64,000 nucleotides of DNA from Halobium salinum (GCF_026586625.1 NZ_JAODIW010000006.1:806218-870217), one strand, 5' to 3'; shown: positions 33,816-44,865, numbered from the stretch's first letter. The notes: a model not told the origin generated them from the sequence alone. Program-made: numbers and translations.

Positions 33816-34026
33816 GGTTGCGACGGTCGGATACGCGGATTCGTCGCGCTCGCGCCGGTCGCCTTCCGCTTCGACGACTCCGGATACGACCTCTCGGTGC
33901 TCCGGGTCGACGAGGCCGGGCGCTGGAGCCGTGCGGCGGAGGGACTGGATGTCGGGCAGGTGCGTCGCTGCGGTCGGTCGGTCGAGCTTGTGCCCCCCCA
34001 CGAAAAAGCCGCACCGACCCGCGAAA
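33816..34026. other. Spacer with a protein-like in-frame tail after the kinase stop
   Basis: Read in the kinase frame past its TAG (33813-33815), the DNA encodes a halophile-like stretch around 33837-33950 (VAFRFDDSGYDLSVLRVDEA and onward) but without a start codon. It may be chance or the remnant of a former coding region. No separate gene is supported. Confidence 0.3.
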
Positions 34027-36282
<2,256 letters not shown>

Positions 36283-36390
36283 ACCTGCGGCCACTGTGGG
36301 CGACAGCAAAAAGGTACCCCTGCACGTCGATTTCGGCATTCGACAGCTGCCGAACCGCAGAATCGTTTCTGTGAGTCGTTGACGCCGGCG

Positions 36391-37545
36391 TCACCCCCAA
36401 CCGGGCTCGTTGTCGTCCCCATCGCGGCTCCCGGGTCCGTCGTCCGTCGAACCGCCGTCCGTCTCGACGGTGTCGTCTCCGGGGGCCGGAGGTTGGCGCG
36501 TGACGACGGCGGTGCCGCCGCCGACCGTCCGCGGCCCGTCGGTGCTCGCGTCCGGGTCGCCACCGCTCCCGCCGCCACCGGTCTCCGGCAGAAGCGCGAA
36601 CCGCGGTTCGGCGCGGCCGAGCACCGACAGTTCGTAGCCCGTCAAAAACGAGTGGACGAGAACCTGAATCGGGAGGGTGACGAGCAGGAAGAACCCGAGC
36701 GTGAGCAGGCCGAGTGCGACCAGCGCGGCGATGCCGACCGTGGACGCGAGCGCCGCGTCGATACCGCCGAACGACGCCGCGAGCGCCAGGAAGGCGGCGA
36801 GGCCGACGCCGAAGAGGACGGCGTTGAAAACCAGACCGACGGTGAACGTGACGACGCCGATACCGAACGCGATAGTCCAGCGCGAGACGAGGTAGGCGAG
36901 GAACTGCCGGGGCTGACCGCGGAGGGTCGGCCACAGTCGACGCCAACTCCGGAGCACGCCGCCGTCGGTCGCGACCATCACCGGGACGACGAGTTGGTTC
37001 GTGAAACTCAGGAGCAGTCCGCCGACGAACAGGTACGGAGCCAGGGCGAGAACGCCGAGGGCTATCCCCGCCAGTCCGACGTTCGGCGCGACCCCGTCGG
37101 CGAAGACGAGCGCCCACACCCCGACCGCGATGGGCGCAGCCATGAGGACGACGACGACTGTCTCGAAGAGGAGCAGTCTGAACCCCTTCCCGACCCGAGT
37201 GCGGAACCACCGGCGGATACGAATCTCGTCGGTTCGGAGCATATCGACGAGCACGAACTTCATCGTCGACGAGATAGTCCCGAGGACGAGAAGCAGTAGT
37301 ACCGCGCCGGCCGCGAAGGCCGCTACCAGCAACAGGTCGGGGCCACCGGACACTCCCGGTGTCGTTCCCGGGTTTGGTTGGGTCTGCGGGACGTTCGTGA
37401 GGTTCTGAACGCTGCTGATACTGCTGGTGACGCCGAGGAAGAACACGACGACGGCCAACCGGAGCCACCGTCCGAGACTGGGTCGGAGGAAGCGGCGGGT
37501 GGAGGACAGGGCGTCGTCGACGGCGTCGAGTGCGTGCCACGACAT
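36391..37545 (-). CDS. Multi-TM membrane protein, paralogue A of a tandem pair (DUF7544-like)
   Basis: The 384-residue protein starts MSWHALDAVDDALSSTRRFL, then has about six TM segments and a C-terminal hydrophilic tail rich in G, D and P. LVDMLRTDEIRIRRWFRTR (near 116-134) and SVLGRAEPRFALLP (near 322-335) are nearly identical in paralogue B. The family is haloarchaeal and of unknown function. The promoter (GGAAACGTATTTA, about 37569-37581) lies about 26 nt before ATG 37545, so the message is leaderless. Confidence 0.82.
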   Translation of the reverse strand: MSWHALDAVDDALSSTRRFLRPSLGRWLRLAVVVFFLGVTSSISSVQNLTNVPQTQPNPGTTPGVSGGPDLLLVAAFAAGAVLLLLVLGTISSTMKFVLVDMLRTDEIRIRRWFRTRVGKGFRLLLFETVVVVLMAAPIAVGVWALVFADGVAPNVGLAGIALGVLALAPYLFVGGLLLSFTNQLVVPVMVATDGGVLRSWRRLWPTLRGQPRQFLAYLVSRWTIAFGIGVVTFTVGLVFNAVLFGVGLAAFLALAASFGGIDAALASTVGIAALVALGLLTLGFFLLVTLPIQVLVHSFLTGYELSVLGRAEPRFALLPETGGGGSGGDPDASTDGPRTVGGGTAVVTRQPPAPGDDTVETDGGSTDDGPGSRDGDDNEPGWG

Positions 37546-37568
37546 GTCGAGAAAATATAAGAGAATTG

Positions 37569-37583
37569 TTAAATACGTTTCCG
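37569..37583 (-). promoter_or_regulatory. BRE/TATA promoter of paralogue A
   Basis: On the minus strand CGACGGAAACGTATTTAAC combines a B-recognition-like purine block with a TATA box. The same CGACGGAAACGTATTT is found before paralogue B, at the same 26-nt distance from its ATG, so the promoter was duplicated with the gene. Confidence 0.75.
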
Positions 37584-37680
37584 TCGGGCCGCCCCTACAC
37601 TCCGTGCCGTCGACCGGACTGCCGGTCCGGTCACCGCACCGGCCGAGCGCCGCGGCCCGGACTCGTCGGGCCAAGTGCCT

Positions 37681-37780
37681 CGGGCCAGTGCTCGCCGGAC
37701 CTGGAACGTCGGGTCAGTACTCGCCGGACCTGGAACGTCGGGTCAGTACTCGCCGAACCCGGTGCGTCGGGTCACTGCCG
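37681..37780. repeat. 29-bp tandem repeat, three full units plus partials, spanning the paralogue B stop codon
   Basis: Units start at 37681, 37710 and 37739, the first two nearly identical; a partial unit continues to about 37780. The third unit contains the final residues and the TGA (37743-37745) of paralogue B, so copies of the gene end extend outward into the spacer. Confidence 0.85.
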
Positions 37781-38879
37781 GCGTGCCGCCGCCGACTGCG
37801 CGGGGGCCGTCGCCGCCGTTGCCGGTGCCGGGGTCGCCGTCACTGTCGCTGTCCTCGTCGCCCGTCTCGGGTAACAACGCGAACCGAGGCTCGGCGCGGC
37901 CGAGCACCGACAGTTCGTAGCTGGTGAGGAACGACCGGACGGGGACGGCGACCGCGAGCGTGAGGACGAACAGGACCGCGAACCCGACGAGCGCGACGAG
38001 CGCGAGCAGGACGACCGCGGTCGTGCTCGCGAGGGCGGCCTCGACGCCGCCGAACGCGCCGGCGACGAGGAAGCCGGCGATGAGCGAACTCACGACCACG
38101 ATGGCACCGAGGAGGCCGACGACGATGGCTACCCCGATGCTCAGCCCCAGCGTCAGCACCCAGCGGACGAGGACGTAGACGAGGAACTGCCACGGGTGAC
38201 CCCGGAGCGTCGGCCAGAAGCGCCGCCAGCCGGCGACGACGCCCACGTCGGCCGCGACCATCACGGGCACGACGAACTGGGTCGTGAACCCGAGGAAGAA
38301 CCCGACGACCAGTAGCACCGGGACGGCGACCAGTGCGAGGACGAGCAGCCCCGCTAGTCCGACGCCGGTCCCCATGTCCAAGAGGAGAAACAGGGCGCCG
38401 AGGACGAACAGCGGGAGCGAGACGAGGAGGCCGACGCCGAGTTGGAACCCCAGCAGCCGCATCCCCTTCCAGAAGCGGGTCCGGAACCAGCGTCGGACCC
38501 GTACCTCGTCGGTTCGGAGCATATCGACGAGCACGAAGCGCATCACCGGCGCGACGACGGTCCAGACGAGGCCGACGGCAACCAACACGGCAAGGAGGGC
38601 GAGGCCGACCCAGAGCAGCAGTTCGAGGGTTCCGGGGTCGAGTTCGGGTCCGGGGTCGGTCGGCACCGGCTCGGTCGGCGTCGGCTCCGTCGGCTCCGTC
38701 GGAACGGGACCAGTTCCGGTCCCGCCCGGGAACCCGGGGAACGTGAACCCGCCGACGCCACTCCCCAGAAAGAGCACGACGAGGGCGACTCTGGCCCATC
38801 GCCCGAAGCTGAAGGGGAGGAGGAACCGGCGGGTCGCGGACAGGGCGTCGTCGACGGCGTCGAACGCGTACCACGACAT
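37743..38879 (-). CDS. Multi-TM membrane protein, paralogue B of a tandem pair (DUF7544-like)
   Basis: The 378-residue protein starts MSWYAFDAVDDALSATRRFL and shares with paralogue A the LVDMLRTDE(V)RVRRWFRTR and SVLGRAEPRFALLP segments and overall topology. A P/T/E-rich loop (about 50-75, PTEPTEPTPTEPVPTDPG) is specific to B. Function unknown. The two genes are head-to-tail, and both keep the same promoter sequence, which indicates recent tandem duplication with divergence of loops and tails. Confidence 0.82.
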   Translation of the reverse strand: MSWYAFDAVDDALSATRRFLLPFSFGRWARVALVVLFLGSGVGGFTFPGFPGGTGTGPVPTEPTEPTPTEPVPTDPGPELDPGTLELLLWVGLALLAVLVAVGLVWTVVAPVMRFVLVDMLRTDEVRVRRWFRTRFWKGMRLLGFQLGVGLLVSLPLFVLGALFLLLDMGTGVGLAGLLVLALVAVPVLLVVGFFLGFTTQFVVPVMVAADVGVVAGWRRFWPTLRGHPWQFLVYVLVRWVLTLGLSIGVAIVVGLLGAIVVVSSLIAGFLVAGAFGGVEAALASTTAVVLLALVALVGFAVLFVLTLAVAVPVRSFLTSYELSVLGRAEPRFALLPETGDEDSDSDGDPGTGNGGDGPRAVGGGTPAVTRRTGFGEY

Positions 38880-38899
38880 GGACGAACCGTATCACGCGC

Positions 38900-38917
38900 C
38901 TGTCAAATACGTTTCCG
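38900..38917 (-). promoter_or_regulatory. BRE/TATA promoter of paralogue B
   Basis: CGACGGAAACGTATTTGACA on the minus strand, centred about 26 nt before ATG 38879; matches the paralogue A promoter. Confidence 0.75.
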
Positions 38918-38996
38918 TCGCCCCGTCGATACGCTCCCATCGTCGAGGTCGGGCGGACGGCGCGCGGTCGGTGACCGTCGAGCCGCGACCGTCCGA

Positions 38997-40139
38997 CTAC
39001 CGCTCCAGCACCGCGTGGCGGTCGAGCGTGGCGGGCGCGTCGTCGGCGACGCTCTCGACGGTCTCCGTCGGCCACGAGTCCGTCCGGGTGAGGGCCTCGA
39101 ACCCTTCGTCGGTGACGAGGACCGTGTCCTCGCTCTTCGCCCCCTGCACCGTCGGGTTCCAGGCGTACGCCATCGGCGTCGTCACCGCCCCGTCGTGGCC
39201 GGGTGTGGCTATCCACTCCCGGCCGGCGAAGCCCGCCGCCCCGCCCTGGTGGTGACGACGCCACTCGTCCGCGTGACCGACCGCGTCGTAGGCGTCCTGT
39301 ACGTACTCGAAGACGTCGCCGGCGGTGCCCCCCTGCTCGGCGACCGCCCGGGTGGCCCCGAGCGCCGTCGCCTCGACCGTCATGGCCGCCTCGGTGCGCT
39401 CGGCCAGCCAGTCGGGGGCGTCGAAGGCGACCGTGCGGGTGACGCTCGCGTGGAGGCCGTCGCGCTGGGCCGTCACCGAGAGGAGGGCGTAGTCGCCCAG
39501 CGGCTCCTGTTGAGGCGTGTAGTGACGGTACTGCTGGGCGCGCTCGCTCCCGCCGACCAGTGCGACCGGCGTCTCGATGCCGCGAGCCGACAACGCGATG
39601 CGGAGAGCAGCGGCGGCCTCGTGTTCGGTGTCTTCGGGTTCGAGTTCGCGCGCGACGTTCTCGACGGCGGCGGCGGTCTCACGGCCGAGCGCGCGGTACA
39701 CGTCCACGTCGGTCTCAGAGAGGGGCATCCGGAGTCGGGCGGTGTCGACCCCGGTCGCGCCGGGCACGTCGAAGTCGGCGGCGACCCGGCCGGGCGAGCG
39801 CTCCGCGACGGCCTCGCCGAGTGAGCCGTCGTACCAGTCGAACGTCGTCACCTCGAAGCGGTCGGGCACCTCCTCGTCGCGGAGACGGCCGGCCTCGATG
39901 TTGTCCGTGACGACGCGGAACTCGCCGCCGGTCGCGTCACCTTCGTCGTCCCCGCCGGTCCCGCGCTCGCGGACGTAGCCCGCGGCGGCGACGCCCACGT
40001 CGCCCTCGCGGTCGACGACGTTGCTCCCGCCGGTGAGCCACGCGAAGGCGTTCGGGCGGGCGAACCAGACCGCGTCGGCGTCGCGGTCGTCGAGGTGAGC
40101 GTCGAGTCGGTCGCGACGGTCGTCGAGGAAGTCGGTCAT
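38997..40139 (-). CDS. M24 (creatinase/prolidase-fold) family protein lacking most metal ligands
   Basis: The 380-residue protein has the N-terminal creatinase domain (about 1-135) and the pita-bread M24 domain. Where active prolidases have D..., SD.TRT, GHG and E-P, this protein shows LLSVTAQRDGL, HASVTRT, HHQGGAAG and AWNP; only the last glutamate region (SEDTVLVTDEGFEALT) is intact. So four of five metal ligands seem to be missing. It may be a non-peptidase (creatinase-like) enzyme or a binding protein. ATG 40139 is the start of the family-like N terminus. It is divergent from aEF1A. Confidence 0.8.
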   Translation of the reverse strand: MTDFLDDRRDRLDAHLDDRDADAVWFARPNAFAWLTGGSNVVDREGDVGVAAAGYVRERGTGGDDEGDATGGEFRVVTDNIEAGRLRDEEVPDRFEVTTFDWYDGSLGEAVAERSPGRVAADFDVPGATGVDTARLRMPLSETDVDVYRALGRETAAAVENVARELEPEDTEHEAAAALRIALSARGIETPVALVGGSERAQQYRHYTPQQEPLGDYALLSVTAQRDGLHASVTRTVAFDAPDWLAERTEAAMTVEATALGATRAVAEQGGTAGDVFEYVQDAYDAVGHADEWRRHHQGGAAGFAGREWIATPGHDGAVTTPMAYAWNPTVQGAKSEDTVLVTDEGFEALTRTDSWPTETVESVADDAPATLDRHAVLER

Positions 40140-40322
40140 CGTCGGCCGTTCGGGGCGGGGGTACGAAACGGCGGTGGCTCGCGGCCACGCCCCCCGGTCC
40201 GAGTACGGGACTCCCACCCTCCCGGTTCGTGTTCGAGACCGGTCACGAATCTGTCCTGAAAAACCGTTAACCCCTCCCGCGACCATATTACGTCCGTTCG
40301 GCGCGAACGCGCCTGATATACC

Positions 40323-41591
40323 ATGGCAGACAAACCACACCAGAACCTCGCTATCATCGGCCACGTCGACCACGGCAAGAGCACGCTCGTCGGACGGCTC
40401 CTGTTCGAGACGGGGTCGGTGCCCGAGCACATCATCGAACAGCACCGCGAGGAGGCAGAAGAGAAGGGCAAGGGTGGCTTCGAGTTCGCCTACGTCATGG
40501 ACAACCTCGCCGAGGAGCGCGAGCGTGGCGTGACCATCGACATCGCCCACCAGCGCTTCGACACGGACAAGTACTACTTCACCATCGTGGACACACCCGG
40601 TCACCGCGACTTCGTGAAGAACATGATTACGGGGGCCTCGCAGGCCGACCACGCCGTCCTCGTCGTCGCCGCCGACGACGGTGTCGCCCCCCAGACCCGC
40701 GAGCACGTGTTCCTCGCCCGTACGCTCGGCATCGAGACGCTCATCGTCGCGGTGAACAAGATGGACGCCGTCGACTACGACGAGGCGAAGTACAAGGAGG
40801 TCAAGGAGGGCGTCCAGCAGCTGCTCAACCAGGTGCGGTTCCAGGCCGACGACGCCCGCTTCATCCCCATCTCGGCGTTCGAGGGGGACAACATCTCCGA
40901 ACACTCCGACAACATGCCGTGGTTCGACGGCCCCACGGTGCTGGAGGCGCTGAACAACCTCCCGGAGATGTCGCCGCCGACGGACGCCCCGCTCCGACTC
41001 CCGATTCAGGACGTGTACACCATCTCCGGCATCGGGACCGTCCCGGTCGGGCGCGTCGAGACGGGCATGCTGAAGACCGGCGACAACGTCTCCTTCCAGC
41101 CCTCGGACGTCTCGGGTGAAGTCAAGACCATCGAGATGCACCACGAGGAGGTGCCCGAGGCCGGTCCCGGCGACAACGTCGGCTTCAACGTCCGCGGCGT
41201 CGGCAAGGACGACATCCGCCGCGGCGACGTCTGCGGCCCCGCGAACGACCCGCCGACCGTCGCCGAGACGTTCCAGGCCCAAATCGTCGTGATGCAGCAC
41301 CCCTCCGTCATCACGGCGGGGTACACGCCCGTCATCCACGCTCACACCGCGCAGGTCGCCTGCACCTTCGAGTCCATCGACAAGAAGCTCGACCCGAAGT
41401 CGGGCGAAGTGGCCGAGGAGAACCCGGACTTCATCAAGGCCGGCGACGCCGCCGTCGTCACCCTGCGCCCGCAGAAGCCGCTCGTGCTCGAGCCGTCCTC
41501 GGAGATTCCCGAACTCGGCTCCTTCGCCATCCGCGACATGGGCCAGACCATCGCCGCGGGCAAGGTGCTCGAAGTTCACGAGCGCTCGTAA
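40323..41591 (+). CDS. tef1a: Translation elongation factor 1-alpha (aEF1A)
   Basis: The 422-residue GTPase is complete: GHVDHGKST (G1, from 13), [12 protein letters not shown] (switch I), DTPGHRDF (G3), NKMDAV (G4), and domains II and III to the C terminus. It delivers aminoacyl-tRNA to the ribosome A site. In many haloarchaea the gene for ribosomal protein S10 follows directly; here the next gene is on the opposite strand 64 bp away. A T-run at 41618-41622 could terminate transcription. CATATTACG near 40283-40291 may be the TATA region. Confidence 0.97.
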   Translation: MADKPHQNLAIIGHVDHGKSTLVGRLLFETGSVPEHIIEQHREEAEEKGKGGFEFAYVMDNLAEERERGVTIDIAHQRFDTDKYYFTIVDTPGHRDFVKNMITGASQADHAVLVVAADDGVAPQTREHVFLARTLGIETLIVAVNKMDAVDYDEAKYKEVKEGVQQLLNQVRFQADDARFIPISAFEGDNISEHSDNMPWFDGPTVLEALNNLPEMSPPTDAPLRLPIQDVYTISGIGTVPVGRVETGMLKTGDNVSFQPSDVSGEVKTIEMHHEEVPEAGPGDNVGFNVRGVGKDDIRRGDVCGPANDPPTVAETFQAQIVVMQHPSVITAGYTPVIHAHTAQVACTFESIDKKLDPKSGEVAEENPDFIKAGDAAVVTLRPQKPLVLEPSSEIPELGSFAIRDMGQTIAAGKVLEVHERS

Positions 41592-41617
41592 GCGACCGCA
41601 CCGACCGGCCATCCGTC

Positions 41618-41622
41618 TTTTT
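41618..41622 (+). terminator. T-run after aEF1A
   Basis: A TTTTT run 27-31 nt after the stop codon, in GC-rich DNA before a convergent gene, fits a simple archaeal terminator. Confidence 0.45.
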
Positions 41623-41655
41623 CGAGGCGACGAACGGACGCCCCCTACCGGCGGA

Positions 41656-42447
41656 TCAGCTCTCGGCTCCGTTCCCCTCTGCCTCGTCGTCCCCGGGCAA
41701 CGGCTCGCTTCCGACCGGCACACAGCCCGGCGTCCCGGCGTACCGCGGGTTCCGGTACGCGAACACGCCGTCCGGGTTGGTCTCGTGGACCCAGACGTGC
41801 AGGTCCCAGTAGGCGAACTCGCCGTCGACGACGAGCCCCCAACCGTCGACCTCGCGCAGCCCCGAGAGCGGGCTTCGGTCGACCGGTGTCTCCCCGTCGG
41901 CGAACAGGTCCGGCGGCTCGGTCGTCGGGTTCCCGTCCGCGTCGACCTCGGTGGCGACGGCGTACTCGACCGCCGCCAGTCGCAGTCGCTCCCCGGCGAG
42001 CGCGTACACGAGCGACTCGGGGCGCGTCGGGTCGACGGCGTCGTCGGCCCACCGCGCGGCGTTGTCGAAGTAGTAGCCCACCCCACAGACGAGCGGGAGC
42101 GCGGCGCTCTCGTAGCCGTCGGCCGCGGCGGCGTCGACCCGGCGGTAGACCCGGGTCAGGCGCTCCACCTCGCGGAGCTGTTGGATCAGCGTCAACTCCC
42201 CCCACCAGTCGGGCTGGGCGGCGACCTGGCGAACGCCCCCACCGGCTCCGGCGACGCCGAACGCGAGCGCGAGCGCGCCGGTCCGGAGGAGGCTCCGTCG
42301 GTCGACGCCGGCGCGCCTCGGCGCCGAGGTGAACGCGCTTCGGGTCCCGTTCCGGTCGCTACTCCCCGCCTCGACGGCGTCCAGTCCGCCGACGCCCGCC
42401 GCTCCCGACTCGACACCCCTCCCGGTATCCGTGTCCAGATTCGACAT
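41656..42447 (-). CDS. Tat-exported protein of unknown function
   Basis: The 263-residue protein has a long N-terminal hydrophilic part (1-50) and then a Tat motif DRRSLLRTGALALAFGVAG with a cleavage region ending VAAQ near 78-80. The mature part is acidic, helical at first (QQLREVERLTRVYRRVDAA) and then has WDLHVWVHETNPDGVFAYRN-like residues (about 218-237), a pattern of conserved W, H and N residues. It is not recognised. It is probably a cell-surface or periplasm-like space protein. Confidence 0.78.
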   Translation of the reverse strand: MSNLDTDTGRGVESGAAGVGGLDAVEAGSSDRNGTRSAFTSAPRRAGVDRRSLLRTGALALAFGVAGAGGGVRQVAAQPDWWGELTLIQQLREVERLTRVYRRVDAAAADGYESAALPLVCGVGYYFDNAARWADDAVDPTRPESLVYALAGERLRLAAVEYAVATEVDADGNPTTEPPDLFADGETPVDRSPLSGLREVDGWGLVVDGEFAYWDLHVWVHETNPDGVFAYRNPRYAGTPGCVPVGSEPLPGDDEAEGNGAES

Positions 42448-42889
42448 GGCTCTTCCCGGTCGAACGCGGCGGGCGCCGACTCGGCGCGACCGCCGTTCGA
42501 TGGGTGGTGAGTAGGCGACGCGGCGAGATAGGGTTTCGCAGGAGGTGGCGGTCGTCCCAGTCCGTCGCCGTCGTATCCCGCGGCGAATCGGCGGGCGACG
42601 GCGGTCACCGACGTCACGGCAGGTGTAACGCCGAGCGGAGGTTCGCGAGCGAGTCGCAGTCGGGAGCGGGAGTACGTTTCGACCGAGTTCGACGCGAGTC
42701 AACCCCCGACGTCGGGGCGGGCACCCGGGTGTTCCGGTTCGGCGGGACGCCACCGCGAGTTCGACTCGTCTCGGCGTGCGACTTAGTATCGTTCACTATC
42801 CTTCAGCGGAAAATATATATCACCGACTCGCATGACGTCCGTATCGCGACCCGGTTCGTCTCCTCTGGGTGCGGTGAGGTTCCCCGTAT
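42448..42889. other. Spacer of about 440 bp with a strong promoter near its right end
   Basis: No gene is supported in 42448-42800. GGAAAATATATATCACC at 42808-42824 is one of the clearest BRE/TATA boxes in the window. It would start transcription near 42840, giving the 42890 gene a leader of about 50 nt. Confidence 0.55.
42808..42824 (+). promoter_or_regulatory. BRE/TATA promoter and Shine-Dalgarno-type leader of the 42890 gene
   Basis: The TATA box AATATATATC is followed about 25 nt later by the likely transcription start. GGTGAGG at about 42874-42880 is a ribosome-binding site 9 nt before ATG 42890, so this gene, unlike most here, seems to have a leadered mRNA. Confidence 0.6.
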
Positions 42890-43192
42890 ATGTGGCAAGA
42901 GTACATCATTGCGGCTGTAACGTTGGTCCTGACGCTCTCGGTTCTCCCGACTATCCGCGACCACGACGCGCGCGTCCCCCTCCAGACGTCGGGGCTGACG
43001 ACGGTCGGTCTCCTCGTGAAGGCGGTGGCGTTCGGTTCGGCCGGCATGACCGCACCGGCGCTCGGTGCCGGACTGGGCTGTGTGATGTGGGCCGTTCTGG
43101 CCTACCTGCGCTCGGGGGTTCGTGAACGACTCCGCCCTCTCGACGGCGAGGCCGAATCGGGGGTCGTGGAGTTCCCCGCAGCCGACGACTGA
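42890..43192 (+). CDS. Small membrane protein, about three TM segments
   Basis: The 100-residue product (MWQEYIIAAVTLVLTLSVLP...) has hydrophobic segments at about 5-21, 33-50 and 56-72, and an acidic tail. It is not recognised, but the strong promoter, Shine-Dalgarno site and sensible topology support it as a gene. Confidence 0.75.
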   Translation: MWQEYIIAAVTLVLTLSVLPTIRDHDARVPLQTSGLTTVGLLVKAVAFGSAGMTAPALGAGLGCVMWAVLAYLRSGVRERLRPLDGEAESGVVEFPAADD

Positions 43193-43357
43193 CCGAGGTC
43201 CGGCTCGGACGGCTCGGCGCGTCTCGCGTCCCGAATACTCCGACGAGTGTGTCGACCCCGGGCGGGAAAAGACGCTACGGCACGGCCTCTCCGAGGAGCA
43301 GAGGAACGACACTCGCGCTCTCGACTCGATAACCCGAGTCCGGACGCTCGACGCCCG

Positions 43358-43981
43358 TTACCGCCGACCGACGTCCACCGGACAGCCGTTCACTTCGCCG
43401 CCGCGCATCCCGTCGGCTATCCAGTACATCGACAGGAGGAGCGCGACGAGCGCGAACAGGGAGAACTCCAACCCCTCGAGGGGGAGGAGGAGGAGCGCCC
43501 CGGAGGCGCCGAACACCGAGAACAGCCCGGCGAGCACGGTGGAGCCACAGGCCGCACAGCCGGCGCCGAGCATCCCGAGGGTGACGCCGACGGCGCTCCC
43601 GCCGCTCTCGCGGGCGCCGAGGCCGTGCTCCCGGACGTGGTAGGTCACCATCGCGAGGTCGACGCCGACGAGTACGGCCACGAGAAGCAGCGCGACCCCG
43701 GTGAGCGCCGAGTACGACGTGCCGAGGAAGGGGTACAGTCCGGCGAGGATGCGCAGTCGGTTCGAGAGCGGGAGGCTCCCACCGACCACGAGGTCGGCCA
43801 CGAGCGTGAGGTTCTGTGAGAGCACGAACGCCGACAGCGCGACGGCGGCGGCCACCCCGGCGAACAGCGCGTAGCCCGGGATAGTGAGGACGAGCCTGAC
43901 GAAGCGTGCGGTGAGGCGCCAGTCGTCGCGGCGGGTCGGCAGTCGGGAGCCGAGGCCGCGGACGGAACGGGCGAGACTCAT
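43358..43981 (-). CDS. Membrane protein with CxxC motif, partner of the DsbA-like lipoprotein (thiol-redox?)
   Basis: The 207-residue protein has five to six TM segments. In the membrane-proximal segment LGAGCAACGSTVLAG two cysteines (C142, C145) form a CxxC, and a third Cys lies in NGCPVD near the C terminus. Its start lies 6 bp after the stop codon of the DsbA-like gene. A natural reading is that it passes electrons to or from the exported thioredoxin-like protein, as DsbB, CcdA or VKOR do, although it is not a member of those families by any motif I can see. Confidence 0.75.
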   Translation of the reverse strand: MSLARSVRGLGSRLPTRRDDWRLTARFVRLVLTIPGYALFAGVAAAVALSAFVLSQNLTLVADLVVGGSLPLSNRLRILAGLYPFLGTSYSALTGVALLLVAVLVGVDLAMVTYHVREHGLGARESGGSAVGVTLGMLGAGCAACGSTVLAGLFSVFGASGALLLLPLEGLEFSLFALVALLLSMYWIADGMRGGEVNGCPVDVGRR

Positions 43982-43987
43982 CGGCGC

Positions 43988-44761
43988 TCAGAGCTCCAGC
44001 GCGCTCGCGATGACGTCGTAGCTGACGCTTCCCTGTGCCTTGGTGCGGTAGGTGCCGTCGCGAAAGAGGAACAGCGACGGGGTGGTGCCGTTCGCGCCCG
44101 CGGCGTCGCCGGCGTCGAGGTCGGTCTGGACGGCGTCGTCGAACTCCTTCGCCTCCGCGTCGGCGACGACCGCCGCCGCGTCGAGGTCGGTGTTCTCGGC
44201 GAGCCACGACTCGGTGCGCGAGAGAACGTTGTCCGCGGAGAAGGCGTCCTGCTCGGCGAAGTAGTGGTCGAACAGCCCCCAGTAGGCGTCGGCGCCGGCC
44301 TCTTCGTTCTCGACGCGGGCGTAGGTGGCTTCGAGCGCCTGTGTCGCCGGCTTCCCCCACGGGTAGACGACGGGGTAGGTGCGCGAGACGAAGGCGAGGT
44401 TCCCGGCCTCGATGTCGGCTTCGAGTTTCGGAACGACGTTCGTCTCGAACGCCCGACAGCGGGAACAGGAGGGGTCCTCGAAGGCGATTAGCGTCGCCGG
44501 TGCGTCGAGCGGGTCGGGGCCGCGACTCGGCTGGGCGTCGATGGCGGTCGCGGCGTCGTGTTCGGCGATGGGCGTCCCCGAGCCGCCGCCTCCGCTCCCC
44601 TCGCTCCCCCCGCTCCCGTTACCGCCGCCGTCGCCGCCACCGCCGCCCATGCCGAGACAGCCGGCGAGTCCGGAGAGGGTTAGGCCGGCGCCGCCGGCGG
44701 CGAGAAGCCGGCGTCTGGTGCTGGAGGGCGCTGACTGCGAACGGCTGGGGTCGTCACGCAT
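43988..44761 (-). CDS. DsbA-like thioredoxin-fold lipoprotein (Tat signal, CSRC active site)
   Basis: The 257-residue protein starts with a Tat lipoprotein signal (RRRLLAAGGAGLTLSGLAGC, lipobox cysteine near 35), a 30-residue G/S-rich linker, then a DsbA-type thioredoxin fold: FEDPSCSRCRAFE with active site C99-S-R-C102 and the cis-Pro region NGTTPSLFLF near 233-242. It would form or reduce disulfides of exported proteins on the outer membrane face. Cotranscribed with the CxxC membrane protein just downstream. Confidence 0.88.
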   Translation of the reverse strand: MRDDPSRSQSAPSSTRRRLLAAGGAGLTLSGLAGCLGMGGGGGDGGGNGSGGSEGSGGGGSGTPIAEHDAATAIDAQPSRGPDPLDAPATLIAFEDPSCSRCRAFETNVVPKLEADIEAGNLAFVSRTYPVVYPWGKPATQALEATYARVENEEAGADAYWGLFDHYFAEQDAFSADNVLSRTESWLAENTDLDAAAVVADAEAKEFDDAVQTDLDAGDAAGANGTTPSLFLFRDGTYRTKAQGSVSYDVIASALEL

Positions 44762-44865
44762 GTGTCGAACGGGAGGGAGAGGGAGGGCATGGTTCTTGCC
44801 CGGTTGTCGACGCGGGACGCACAGCCGTCCCGCGGTGTGGTCGCTGAGGGCGGACGCCGGCCGAG

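Noticed and set aside
42832..43125. Plus-strand frame at 42832 placed close behind the strong TATA box
   Set aside because: It starts too close to the TATA box for a leaderless start and is out of frame with the hydrophobic, plausible 42890 gene, which has a ribosome-binding site.
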